The notes: generated by a model from the sequence alone, not told the origin. Shown: positions 54,954 to 63,314, counted from the first letter of the stretch. The stretch: DNA of 64,000 nucleotides from Micromonospora lutea (GCF_016863535.1 NZ_BOPB01000018.1:1-64000); one strand, 5' to 3'. A program made the numbers and translations.

Positions 54954-56107
54954 GCACGAACGGTGGTCTCGTCGTGATCCTCACGGCGCTGAACCTCGAG
55001 TACGAGGCGGTTCACGAACACCTGATCGACGTTCGGGTGCGCCGGCACCCCGCCGGCACCCGGTTCGAGGTCGGCCGGCTCGGGCAGAGTCACTGCCGGG
55101 TCGCGCTGGGGCTGGTCGGCAAAGGCAACCATCCGGCTGCGGTACTCGCAGAGCGGGCCATGGCCGAGTTCTCTCCGGCCGCAGTGCTGTTTGTGGGAGT
55201 CGCCGGTGGCCTGTGGCCCAACATTCGCCTCGGCGATGTCGTCGTCGCCAGCAAGATCTACGCGTACCACGGTGGCACCAGCGAGGACGACGGCCTGAAG
55301 GCCCGGCCGAAGGCGTGGGAGATCCCGCACGATGCTGACCAGATCGCTCAGCACGTCGCCAGGTCCACTGCGTGGCGTCGCGGTCTTCCCACGGATGCGG
55401 CGCCTCGCGTCCATTTCGGGCCGATTGCTGCGGGTGAGGTGGTCCAGGACTCGGGGATTTCCGAGCAGGCCGGCTGGATCCGTCAGCACTACAACGATGC
55501 CGTGGCGATCGAGATGGAAGCTGCCGGTGTGGCCCAGGCGGGGCATCTCAACCGTGCCCTGCCTGTCGTGATCGTACGAGGCATCAGCGACCACGCCGAT
55601 GGCAGCAAGGCAGCAACCGACGGACAGAACTGGCAACCGAAGGCCGTACGTCACGCTGCGGCGTTCGCCGTCGCCTTGGCGCGAGAACTCATCATCGACG
55701 GGCCGGCCAGCCGAGGCGGCGCGGACCGGGACGGGAGCCACACGATGCCGATGACCAACCGCAACGTCGCCAGCGGGAACGCCCGTGTTGGGGTGCAGGC
55801 CGGGCAGATCTACGGCAACGTCACCGTCCGCGATGACGTGCAGCAACCGGTCGACCTGGCAGCGAGCATCGCGGAGCTACGAACTCATCTCAAGCAGGCC
55901 CATCTCGACGGAAGATTGGACGAAGAAACCTACGCCGCTGCGGAGTCGGAACTGGAGAAGGCAACGGACTGTGTTGCGGCGGACGCATCCCGCAAGAACA
56001 GTGGCCTGATGGTCGCGCTCAAGCGGCTACGCGGTCTGGTTGCCGACGTTTCTGAGCTGGCGGCGCGGATCGCGGCGATCATCGCCGTGGTGCGGGGCAT
56101 GTCGTGA
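54950..56107 (+). CDS. Nucleoside-phosphorylase-fold protein with amyloid-like motif and helical tail
   Basis: A 385-residue protein. Residues ~5-250 are a PNP_UDP_1/MTA-nucleosidase-like domain: LFVGVAGGLWPNIRLGDVVV, AIEMEAAGVAQAG (Glu188, Glu190) and VIVRGISDHADGSK with the catalytic Asp near 214. Then comes NVASGNARVGVQAGQIYGNV (272-291), a VQAG-centred motif shared with the next protein. Two helical segments follow, DLAASIAELRTHLKQAHLDG and a C-terminal hydrophobic helix. The domain may cleave a nucleoside or NAD-like metabolite; the motif suggests signalling by templated assembly (inference). Confidence 0.78.
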   Translation: MSTNGGLVVILTALNLEYEAVHEHLIDVRVRRHPAGTRFEVGRLGQSHCRVALGLVGKGNHPAAVLAERAMAEFSPAAVLFVGVAGGLWPNIRLGDVVVASKIYAYHGGTSEDDGLKARPKAWEIPHDADQIAQHVARSTAWRRGLPTDAAPRVHFGPIAAGEVVQDSGISEQAGWIRQHYNDAVAIEMEAAGVAQAGHLNRALPVVIVRGISDHADGSKAATDGQNWQPKAVRHAAAFAVALARELIIDGPASRGGADRDGSHTMPMTNRNVASGNARVGVQAGQIYGNVTVRDDVQQPVDLAASIAELRTHLKQAHLDGRLDEETYAAAESELEKATDCVAADASRKNSGLMVALKRLRGLVADVSELAARIAAIIAVVRGMS

Positions 56108-58095
56108 CGACCTCGACGACAACGAACGTCGCTCTAGGAGATGCGCACGTTGACGTGCAGGCAGGCGTCGTACACGGTGACATCAACTTCTACCGGCTGC
56201 CGCCTGACCCTAGTCCACAGGAGCAGTTCGCCTTCGCGTTGAAGTATCTCGACGCGCGAGTTCGTGATCAGGCACGCAAGCTCATCGAGAAGGCGGTCGC
56301 CGGTGGGTATGCCACCACCGAGGTCCAGTTCTACCGGCTCATCGCCCTGTTGAGCGGACGTACCCTGCGTCAGCTAGCCCCCGAGGAGGTTGACCGCCTC
56401 ATCGCTATCTGCGCCAGCCTGCCCCACCTCGACGACCATGACCAGTGGGCGGCGGGGGTGAGGGTGATCCGCCGCCTGCTGGAGCCGGTCCGCGCCGCCG
56501 AGACGGATCTCGTGGTCAAGGAAATCGACGCGCTGAGCCGGCGTCAACGCGACACGATATACGGCCACCTTGAGGCGCTGCTCGAAGGAGCGATGCAAGA
56601 AGAGCTATGGCGGAAGTCCGTCGCCTTAGCTGCTTCGCGGCGTACGGAGGGCGACCGGTTCAACCGGATTTGGAAGTTCTTCCATCCCAAACCCGCGCAG
56701 CCTCGGACCCTGCCGGTCCAACCGGCTGCTGTTGCGCTACGCGACTGGCTGCGCGCTGGCGCTGGCGCTGCCGTGTTCGTCCTCGCCGTGGTGCAGCTGC
56801 TCATCCTGGTAGCGGCACGCGGCATGCTCGGCCCGCTGCTCGGTTTGCTCGTCGGTCTGATCGGGCTCGGCGCCTTCTGCGTCGGCGGTGCGGACCGCCA
56901 CTATCGCCGGGCGCGGCTGCGCGCGAAGGAGGCGCAGATTCGGCCACCCCAGCAGCGGCGGAGAGAAGGGACACCGAGGGGCTTCGCTCGTAAGGTCGAC
57001 CGGCTTTTCGACCGCTACTTCAGCCGGTACGTCCCGCAGGACACCGACCGGGTCTACTGGCGGGCTCAGACCGCAGGGATCCAGCGGCACCTCCGCGACG
57101 AGGTGGTCGAGCTCTACCGCGAACAGCGCATAGGCGCCGACCGAGTCGCCTGGCTCGTCCGCTACCTGGTGGGCGACGTCCGGAGGCAGTGGGAAGAAGA
57201 CACACTGACCGCATTCCGCCAGCGACTGCGAATCTCCACCAGAACCAGAATCCTCCACGTTGGAGGGCTGGTCCTCCTCATCGCCGGGATCCTTTCGACC
57301 GCACCAGGCGTCATGGCCAGCGCCCCCTTGCCCGGCACCGGGTGGCTGCTGCTCGCCGCCGTATCCGCGGTGCCAGCTGTGCGCTCCTCGTTCCGGATCA
57401 TCGCCGAGTGGCGCAGAGTCACCGACGATCAGGCAGAGCGAGACGACAAGGACGCGGCCCGCTGGGAGGCGTACCACAGGTGGTGCCACAAGTTGTCCGA
57501 CAAGCCGTCAGACACCGAGATGGCCGCCTGGCTAGAGAGCGACCGTAAAGTCCTGGTCGACCGGGCCATGCGACAGTACCGACTCCAACCCAGCCACGTT
57601 ATCGCCCACGCCTTCATCGAGGCGCCAGCACCATCATGCAAGCGGGCCCGATATCCGCAGGGGCCATGGCGATACTCCCGCTACCGGCTCCTGCTGTTCC
57701 TGCTCACCGACGACGGCGTACGGCAAGCCAACATCGACCTCGACTTTGAGACCGCCACGAGTCACACCGCCCAGCGACTCAACTACCGCTTCGACGCCGT
57801 CGCCGCCGTCCGGATCGACGGCATCGCCACCGGACAGCCAACCTTCGAGCTGACGCTCTTCAACGGTGACCCCATCTCCATCCGAGTAAGCGAACCCGAT
57901 CACGAAGCGCTCCAGCACGACGAAAATGCAACCAAGATCGCAGAGCTGTCGCTCGACGCCGCCGGGCTCAATCACACCCTCCACGTGCTTGAAGGCGTCG
58001 CCGCCGAAGGCAAAGAATGGATCAAACACCGCCGCCGCCGAGCCGACGAAAGACTCGCCAGCCTTACGGGCTCCCTGCGCGGGTTACTCGATTAG
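56104..58095 (+). CDS. Membrane protein with N-terminal amyloid-like motif, partner of the phosphorylase-fold protein
   Basis: A 663-residue protein from GTG 56104 (GTGA overlap). Residues 8-27 read NVALGDAHVDVQAGVVHGDI, matching the motif in the upstream protein at about half of all positions. A helical region follows (to ~205), then hydrophobic segments near 215-260, a second hydrophilic helical block, more membrane segments near 383-426, and a C-terminal soluble domain (RYRLLLFLLTDDGVRQANID). No known enzymatic motif is visible. I infer an executor or membrane-perturbing protein recruited through the motif. Ends 146 bases before the leader of array 2. Confidence 0.72.
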   Translation: MTTSTTTNVALGDAHVDVQAGVVHGDINFYRLPPDPSPQEQFAFALKYLDARVRDQARKLIEKAVAGGYATTEVQFYRLIALLSGRTLRQLAPEEVDRLIAICASLPHLDDHDQWAAGVRVIRRLLEPVRAAETDLVVKEIDALSRRQRDTIYGHLEALLEGAMQEELWRKSVALAASRRTEGDRFNRIWKFFHPKPAQPRTLPVQPAAVALRDWLRAGAGAAVFVLAVVQLLILVAARGMLGPLLGLLVGLIGLGAFCVGGADRHYRRARLRAKEAQIRPPQQRRREGTPRGFARKVDRLFDRYFSRYVPQDTDRVYWRAQTAGIQRHLRDEVVELYREQRIGADRVAWLVRYLVGDVRRQWEEDTLTAFRQRLRISTRTRILHVGGLVLLIAGILSTAPGVMASAPLPGTGWLLLAAVSAVPAVRSSFRIIAEWRRVTDDQAERDDKDAARWEAYHRWCHKLSDKPSDTEMAAWLESDRKVLVDRAMRQYRLQPSHVIAHAFIEAPAPSCKRARYPQGPWRYSRYRLLLFLLTDDGVRQANIDLDFETATSHTAQRLNYRFDAVAAVRIDGIATGQPTFELTLFNGDPISIRVSEPDHEALQHDENATKIAELSLDAAGLNHTLHVLEGVAAEGKEWIKHRRRRADERLASLTGSLRGLLD

Positions 58096-58241
58096 GCGGC
58101 CGGGGACGAACTACCGTCCCCTGCGTGGGTACTCGTACTAGGGGTGGGGGTGACCGCCGGAGCTGCGGTCCCCGGGTCGGTTTGCCTACGCGAACTTTGC
58201 TCCACTGCCTCGCTGAAGCCGCTCAACCGTAAGGGACACGA

Positions 58242-58386
58242 GAGCACTTGTTGATCTAGGAACCCGGAGTGACTGCGGAATCCCTGGGAGATTCCGAACT
58301 ATGAAATGCGGATTGGATTGGCAAATCGGACCATCTGCGGCTGGAGCAAGCATCATCAAATCGCTATCTTTGCTGTTCACGAACCG
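58242..58386 (+). promoter_or_regulatory. CRISPR leader of array 2
   Basis: This has the same length (145 nt) and orientation as the leader of array 1. It shares gttgatctaggaacc, ggagtgac, aatcggacc and gctgttcacgaacc. The differences scattered through it show an old duplication. The bases between the membrane-protein stop (58095) and this leader hold only a weak hairpin (58102-58121). Confidence 0.82.
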
Positions 58387-58789
58387 CTGCGCCCGGCCAC
58401 CGCGCCGGGCGAGGATCGCAACTACAAAGACCCCCACGCCCTGGACCCCGTACACCAGGCGCTGCGCCCGGCCACCGCGCCGGGCGAGGATCGCAACATG
58501 CTGAACCCGGACCGGCGTCGGCGGGAGTCGCAGCTGCGCCCGGCCACCGCGCCGGGCGAGGATCGCAACGTGGAGGCGGCCGACGACGTGACCGTGCTCC
58601 GGCCGGCTGCGCCCGGCCACCGTGCCGGGCGAGGATCGCAACTGCAGAACGGTCCGCGGTCGGTGCAACCTGCACCCGAGCTGCGCCCGGCCACCGCGCC
58701 GGGCGAGGATCGCAACGAGGGCGCGGAGGCCGACTACACGGTCCAGATGGCGGCTGCGCCCGGCCACCGCGTCGGGCGAGGATCGCAAC
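58387..58789 (+). CRISPR. CRISPR array 2: 6 repeats, 5 spacers
   Basis: The same 36-nt repeat as array 1 starts at 58387, 58462, 58534, 58607, 58681 and 58754. Repeats 4 and 6 each carry one point change in the stem region. Spacers are 36-39 nt. The array is much shorter than array 1 despite its matching leader. Confidence 0.95.
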
Positions 58790-58879
58790 ATGCGCGAATG
58801 GGGCGCCGACGAGTATGGGCAGAAGGCTACGCCGGCTCAGCACGTGCAGGCGCGGATGGGGATCGGTGAACGTGTCTGA
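58790..58879 (+). pseudogene. Possible integrase C-terminal remnant abutting array 2
   Basis: Directly after the last repeat an ATG-initiated frame reads MREWGADEYGQKATPAQHVQ and ends ARMGIGERV. The last 14 residues match the C-terminus of the integrase at 28043-29002 (AQETQARLGIGERV) at 11 of 14 positions, and a YG lies near the expected nucleophile position. It is too short to be functional and may be the tail of a lost recombinase, or a chance similarity. Confidence 0.4.
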
Positions 58880-59198
58880 CCGCGATGACGTCCGGCAGCC
58901 CGGAGCCGGGGGAGGGCAGCGGCCTGCTGGCCTGACGCCAGAGCAACGTCGCCGTCGAGCGCGCATCGCCGCGCACGTCTCCTGGGCCAACACCGCCGAC
59001 CGCGCCGCCCGGACCGCAGCCGGCACCAGAGCCTTCCTTGACCGGTTCGAACGCCAGGTCGATCCCGACGGCACTCTTCCCGTTGAGGTCCGCAACACCA
59101 TGGCCCAACACGCGCGGAAGGCGTACATGCTGCAGCTGGCTGAGCGATCAGCAGCAGCAAGGAGGCGCCGAGGTCAGGGGAGTGCTCGGACGAGCTGA
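58872..59198 (+). CDS. Hypothetical basic protein
   Basis: A 108-residue protein from GTG 58872, overlapping the preceding stop. It is Arg/Ala-rich and probably helical throughout: GLTPEQRRRRARIAAHVSWA, AGTRAFLDRFERQVDPDGTL, then KAYMLQLAERSAAARRRRG. Similar short proteins accompany integrative elements in actinobacteria (from memory). It may bind nucleic acid. No defined function. Confidence 0.65.
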   Translation: MSDRDDVRQPGAGGGQRPAGLTPEQRRRRARIAAHVSWANTADRAARTAAGTRAFLDRFERQVDPDGTLPVEVRNTMAQHARKAYMLQLAERSAAARRRRGQGSARTS

Positions 59199-59324
59199 TT
59201 GCATTGCCGCAGAGCCGGCCGGCGAAGATCCACGAGTGGTCGCACGGCCGGGGCGGATACCGCTGGATGGTGTTGAGGCTGAACTGCTGCGGCGTAACCA
59301 CGGCTGCGGTGCGGCCGAGAGGCG

Positions 59325-59987
59325 ATGTCGGATAGGAGATTGCGGCCTTCTGTCGGAGACTGCGGCCGATCCACAGTTAATGATGTGGAAGATTTCGCGC
59401 TGCGGTTGGCACCAGGATCGGTCGTCGTCTTCGAAGGACTCGACCGTGCCGGCAAGAGCACCCAGTTGGCCATGCTGACACGGGTTGTCGAGCCGTCCTC
59501 TGTCGATCTGATTCACATGCCATCTGGCACGACACCGTTCACGCGGGGCGTCTACTCGCTGCTCGAGCAGGACGGACCCGTATCAGGGTTCGCTCGGCAG
59601 TTGGCACACCTGGCCTGCCACGCCGAGAACCACCGTGCGCTCGTCGCCGCCACCGAGGCCAGAGCGCTGGTGTTGGATCGCTGGTGGTGGTCGACCATGG
59701 CGTACGGCTGGTACGGCGGACCGGTGCGGCAATCCGGCCTGCCGGAGGCGGACTTTCGCCGACTGATCCAAGCCGTGTGGGCCCCGATCACCGCAGCCGT
59801 CGTCTTCGTGTTCCTAGAGCCCCACGAGGACGACAACAACAACTCCGATGCCGTTGCTTCCGGCTACCGGGCCTTGATGCGTCAGCACCCCGGCGTCGCG
59901 GTTGCTGTCCCTGATCTCAGTGTGCAACAGGTGCACAGCTTCATCACCGACGAGCTGGTCGCGCGCGGACTGGCCGTGCGCCGCTAA
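59325..59987 (+). CDS. Thymidylate-kinase-like P-loop nucleotide kinase
   Basis: A 220-residue protein (ATG 59325 with GAGAGG; GTG 59385 is an alternative). The P-loop is VVVFEGLDRAGKSTQLAML (Lys44), and ALVLDRWWWSTMAYGWY carries the DR motif (Asp118-Arg119), both as in dTMP kinases. The lid region is divergent, so it may phosphorylate a modified deoxynucleotide rather than dTMP. It lies upstream of a base-hypermodification-type protein and a thymidylate-synthase-like enzyme, which supports such a role (inference). Confidence 0.72.
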   Translation: MSDRRLRPSVGDCGRSTVNDVEDFALRLAPGSVVVFEGLDRAGKSTQLAMLTRVVEPSSVDLIHMPSGTTPFTRGVYSLLEQDGPVSGFARQLAHLACHAENHRALVAATEARALVLDRWWWSTMAYGWYGGPVRQSGLPEADFRRLIQAVWAPITAAVVFVFLEPHEDDNNNSDAVASGYRALMRQHPGVAVAVPDLSVQQVHSFITDELVARGLAVRR

Positions 59988-60062
59988 AGGCCGTGTGAGT
60001 GCTGCGGGCAACTACTTGATCCTGATTCTGAAGCGCAAGGGCGCGTCGGCAGCGAGTCGCTC

Positions 60063-60377
60063 CTATCCGGGCATAGCCTCAGTAACACGCCGCAAGGCGT
60101 CCCAAAGGACGCCGGGCTTGACGTCGTAGTGCAGCGCGGATCGAGGCCCGCTGTCGCGGGGCCGGGCTGTGAGCGTTCCGGCCGACTGCAGACGCAGCAT
60201 CACCGGGCGCACGATGCTGTCGCCCAGGCCGGCGTGCCGGGCGACCATACGGGTGGTGACCCCCTGGTTGTCCATCTGGGTCAGCTCCACGATCGCGCGG
60301 ATGACGTCCGCAGCGGCACGGTTACCGAAGATCGCAGCTGAAAGCGACCGCCGGTCATCCGCTGCCTCGATCTGCAT
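60063..60377 (-). CDS. Winged-helix DNA-binding regulator
   Basis: A 104-residue protein from ATG 60377 (GTG 60395 is possible). The helix-turn-helix is seen in VTTRMVARHAGLGDSIVRPV, followed by the wing LQSAGTLTARPRDSGPRSAL. It is divergent from the hypermodification-type gene at 60428, 50 bases away. The intergenic sequence contains the symmetric core acgcgt (in gtaacgcgtatc), a possible operator. It probably controls the divergent gene. Confidence 0.7.
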   Translation of the reverse strand: MQIEAADDRRSLSAAIFGNRAAADVIRAIVELTQMDNQGVTTRMVARHAGLGDSIVRPVMLRLQSAGTLTARPRDSGPRSALHYDVKPGVLWDALRRVTEAMPG

Positions 60378-60427
60378 ACGAGTATGGTGCAACACGTAAC
60401 GCGTATCGCGTCACGAGAGGCGGCAAG

Positions 60428-61501
60428 ATGACTACCGCGACGGCGTCGGCCCGGCCTCGGCACGAGGAACCGCTCCGCTGTACTCCCGGAAGGGAGCAGG
60501 TCGGCGACGGCGAACCGCCGCCGCAGGTGACCATCGCGGGCCGGCGGCTGTCCCCAACAGTGGTGTTTGACACCTACTGGAGATTTGCGGCCACGAGGCA
60601 GGCGATCTACGAGGCGCGCATCGCTGGCCGGCCAGGGCCGTGGACGAACGATCCGATCTTGAGCCAGCACCGTTTCACGAACTGTTACCGGGCCGCTGAC
60701 CGGGTAAGCCAGTACCTGATCTCCCGCGTGTCCTACGCCGGCGAGCAGGACATCGATGAGGTGTTCTTTCGGACACTGCTGTTCAAGACCTTCAACAAGA
60801 TCTCGACATGGGAGCTGCTCACTGCAGCGGTCGGCACGCCTACCTGGAAGACCTACACCTTCGACGGGTACAACACTGTGCTCACCGAGGCGTTCGCCCG
60901 CAAACAGCGCTTGTACTCAGCCGCCTACGTGGTGCCGCCGCCGTCGCTGGGCGAAGTGCGCAAACACGGCAACCATCTGCGTCTGATCGAGATGCTGATG
61001 AGCACGGGAGCGCCCCATCGGGTGCGGGACGCCGGCTCCATGCGAGCCGCTTTCAACCTCCTGCGTGGTTACCCGGCTATCGGCGATTTCCTGGCCTACC
61101 AGTATCTGATCGACCTGAACTACTCAGCGTCCTACGGCTACGGCGAGATGGAGTTCGTCGTGCCCGGACCAGGAGCACGCGACGGCATCCGCAAATGCTT
61201 CGGGTCCGCGGCGATCGGTATCGAAGCCGACATCATCCACTACATGGCGGACCACCAGGACGAACACTTTCAGCGGCTGGGACTGCGGTTCCGCGGGCTG
61301 CACGGGCGGCCGCTGCAGCTCATCGACTGCCAAAACCTGTTCTGCGAAGTCGACAAATATGCGCGCGTCGCGCACCCGGACGTCGCCGGCGTCAGCGGCC
61401 GAACCCGGATCAAGCAGCGCTTCCAGGCCGTCGCTGACGCGATCCCGGCCTGGTTTCCGCCTAAGTGGGGCATCAACGGCCCCGCCCGGCTTGAACCCTG
61501 A
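60428..61501 (+). CDS. Putative DNA-base hypermodification protein (5-hmdU kinase helical / aGPT-pyrophosphorylase family)
   Basis: A 357-residue protein. The segment VVFDTYWRFAATRQAIYEAR with PWTNDPILSQHRFTNCYRAA and DRVSQYLISRV (about residues 45-100) is what I recognise as the conserved start of the family named putative DNA base hypermodification protein. These are linked in phages to alpha-glutamyl/putrescinyl-thymine formation. The second half includes DFLAYQYLIDLNYS and EMEFVVPGPGARDG. The family acts on 5-hydroxymethyluracil-type bases in DNA; the exact reaction here is unknown. The start at ATG 60428 follows GGCAAG. Confidence 0.72.
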   Translation: MTTATASARPRHEEPLRCTPGREQVGDGEPPPQVTIAGRRLSPTVVFDTYWRFAATRQAIYEARIAGRPGPWTNDPILSQHRFTNCYRAADRVSQYLISRVSYAGEQDIDEVFFRTLLFKTFNKISTWELLTAAVGTPTWKTYTFDGYNTVLTEAFARKQRLYSAAYVVPPPSLGEVRKHGNHLRLIEMLMSTGAPHRVRDAGSMRAAFNLLRGYPAIGDFLAYQYLIDLNYSASYGYGEMEFVVPGPGARDGIRKCFGSAAIGIEADIIHYMADHQDEHFQRLGLRFRGLHGRPLQLIDCQNLFCEVDKYARVAHPDVAGVSGRTRIKQRFQAVADAIPAWFPPKWGINGPARLEP

Positions 61502-61538
61502 CCATGGTGGCCGGGTCCGGCGGTGAAAGTGGGCGGCG

Positions 61539-62333
61539 CTATGCCGCCAACATCGGCGTGGTCTCGGTCAGTAGCGGTCGCAACAGCCTGATGGCATCGC
61601 CATCGAGCTGGGCGTAGCCGGCGGTAACAGTCAGCGTGCCCGGTTCCAGGTCACTCTGCCGCGCCACATAGGCGAGCAGGTTTCCCAGGCCGAGGTAGTT
61701 GCCGTACGCCTTTTCCACCATGTAGTGGCTGCGGTACAGGGCGGCGAGGTGAAGCCGGCGGGTACGGTTGTCGAGCTGGAAGGAACAGTGGCTCAGGCAC
61801 GGAAACTGCATGATGCCGTTGTCTCGTCCAGGTACCCGAATGGGCGCGGAGGCGGTCCAGGACTTGCCGTCCTTGGACGGGTCGGCAAGGTTGGCTTCGT
61901 AGCAGGCCGACTTGGGGTTGATCTTACCCTGCAGGCGCAGCTGGCGGATGATGCCACCGATCTGGTCCACGCCGCCGTCCTTGCCGGGGTAGTCGATTAG
62001 CCGGTGGAAGTAGGTCCCCAGCCGGTTGCTGCTGTGCATCCGCTTCAGCGCCGGATAGAGATTCCTGTACCGGCTGACGAGATCCTCGTGCGTAGCCGTG
62101 TTGGCCGCGAGGGCAGCCGGGAAGATGGTGTTAGCGACGGTGCGCACCGGCTGCATGCCCTTGACCGCGAGGATCCGGTCAAGCTCGGCCCGGACCACCG
62201 GATCGTCACGCTGCGGATCGAGGATGCGCACGACCGTGTGGAAGGCGCGGTGTGTGGGGACGTCGAGCAGCGCTCGGCAGGTCCGGACCCACGCAGTGGA
62301 GACGTCTAGCGCTTGGACGGTGAAGGTTTCCAT
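61539..62333 (-). CDS. Thymidylate-synthase-like enzyme (possible dUMP/CMP hydroxymethylase)
   Basis: A 264-residue protein, convergent with the previous gene. The core follows the thymidylate synthase order: GTYFHRLIDYPGKDGGVDQI, then GRDNGIMQFPCLSHCSFQLD with candidate nucleophile Cys179 in PC, ALYRSHYMVEKAYGN with Arg201-Ser202, and YLGLGNLLAYVA, matching the LGxPFNIAxYA stretch. Divergent relatives hydroxymethylate dUMP or dCMP/CMP instead of methylating. With the neighbouring kinase and hypermodification-type protein it could make 5-hydroxymethyl-dUMP (inference). Confidence 0.68.
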   Translation of the reverse strand: METFTVQALDVSTAWVRTCRALLDVPTHRAFHTVVRILDPQRDDPVVRAELDRILAVKGMQPVRTVANTIFPAALAANTATHEDLVSRYRNLYPALKRMHSSNRLGTYFHRLIDYPGKDGGVDQIGGIIRQLRLQGKINPKSACYEANLADPSKDGKSWTASAPIRVPGRDNGIMQFPCLSHCSFQLDNRTRRLHLAALYRSHYMVEKAYGNYLGLGNLLAYVARQSDLEPGTLTVTAGYAQLDGDAIRLLRPLLTETTPMLAA

Positions 62334-62342
62334 GCCGGCTCC

Positions 62343-63308
62343 TTACTCCTGGTGGGCAGTTCGAGGGCGATCTGGCTCATTGGCGCAGCCCCAGGCATCG
62401 GCAGCACCAAGCCGGCGCACCGGTGCGACCACGGTGACGGAGATCAGGTCATGGCCGGGCACAAGGAAGGAGATCGCGGACGAGCGGCGGAAGCGCTCGG
62501 TGACTTCCACAGTCAGACCGGCGCGCCCGTCTGACTCAGGCACGCCGTTCACGGCGTTCTCTGCGGGGCGAGCATCCGAGTCCGCAGCAACCAGCCCGTC
62601 CGGCAGGTGTGTGATGCGGGCTCCGGGCGGTAACAGCAGCAGGTCGCCAGCGGCGACGTGGAGCACCGCTCCTCGGGCCGGCGGCCGGACCAGGAAAAGG
62701 TGCGACGCCGGCTTTTCCAGCGTGGGCCGGTGCAGGCGTGCCCGCAGGCGCTGCGGTGGGACGCGGGGCCACGAGGCGGCGGCCCTCGCATGGATCTTTT
62801 TCAGCCGGCCTAGGTGACGCACCGTTCCGGCATAGGATGTTCCGAGCCATCGGGCAACCTCATACGCCTCTTCCGGTTGCTGCACCTGCTCGATCCCGAT
62901 GCGCCGCAGCGCGGCGTCGACCGCCGGTGGGGGCATGAGGAACCAGGCCGCGAAGCTCTCCGCCTGCATCTCGACCGCCGTCCACATCCGCCGTGGGTGC
63001 AGGCCGGCGATGTCTAGATCCGCATCGGCTCGGCTCCCGTGGTCGAAGGCGTGATGACCGAGCTCGTGGGCTGCGGTGTGGCGTAGACCGATCTCGTCGA
63101 GTGATGCGTTGAGCAGCACGGCGGGGCCGCTGTCGTCGGGTCCGAAGTAGAAGCCGAAAAGCTTCGGCATAGGACGCGTCAGGCAGTCGACCCCCGCAGC
63201 GCGCAGCGCGGCGAACACATCGACGTAGCCGGTTCGGTCGATGCCCAGGTCACGATGCACCTGGGGAGCGCGTAGCATCGCGGTCGCGTTTGCGGTCTGC
63301 CAATTCAT
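62343..63308 (-). CDS. ImmA/IrrE-type metallo-endopeptidase
   Basis: A 321-residue protein. The zinc-binding motif is HTAAHELGHHAFDHG (about residue 78), with the third ligand region in MQAESFAAWFLMPPPAVDAA. An extra C-terminal domain of ~150 residues contains GDLLLLPPGARITHL. ImmA/IrrE proteases cleave XRE-type repressors and thereby induce mobile elements or stress genes. The XRE gene directly upstream (6 bases) is the likely substrate. Confidence 0.85.
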   Translation of the reverse strand: MNWQTANATAMLRAPQVHRDLGIDRTGYVDVFAALRAAGVDCLTRPMPKLFGFYFGPDDSGPAVLLNASLDEIGLRHTAAHELGHHAFDHGSRADADLDIAGLHPRRMWTAVEMQAESFAAWFLMPPPAVDAALRRIGIEQVQQPEEAYEVARWLGTSYAGTVRHLGRLKKIHARAAASWPRVPPQRLRARLHRPTLEKPASHLFLVRPPARGAVLHVAAGDLLLLPPGARITHLPDGLVAADSDARPAENAVNGVPESDGRAGLTVEVTERFRRSSAISFLVPGHDLISVTVVAPVRRLGAADAWGCANEPDRPRTAHQE

Positions 63309-63314
63309 GGTTGC

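Noticed and set aside
54225..58095. The three genes between the CRISPR arrays considered as cas genes
   Set aside because: No RRM/Cas6, HD, Cas1 or Cas10 motifs are visible; they are a Nudix regulator, a phosphorylase-fold protein and a membrane protein.
58186..59128. Open frames across array 2 on both strands
   Set aside because: Same artefact: translated CRISPR repeats and the leader.
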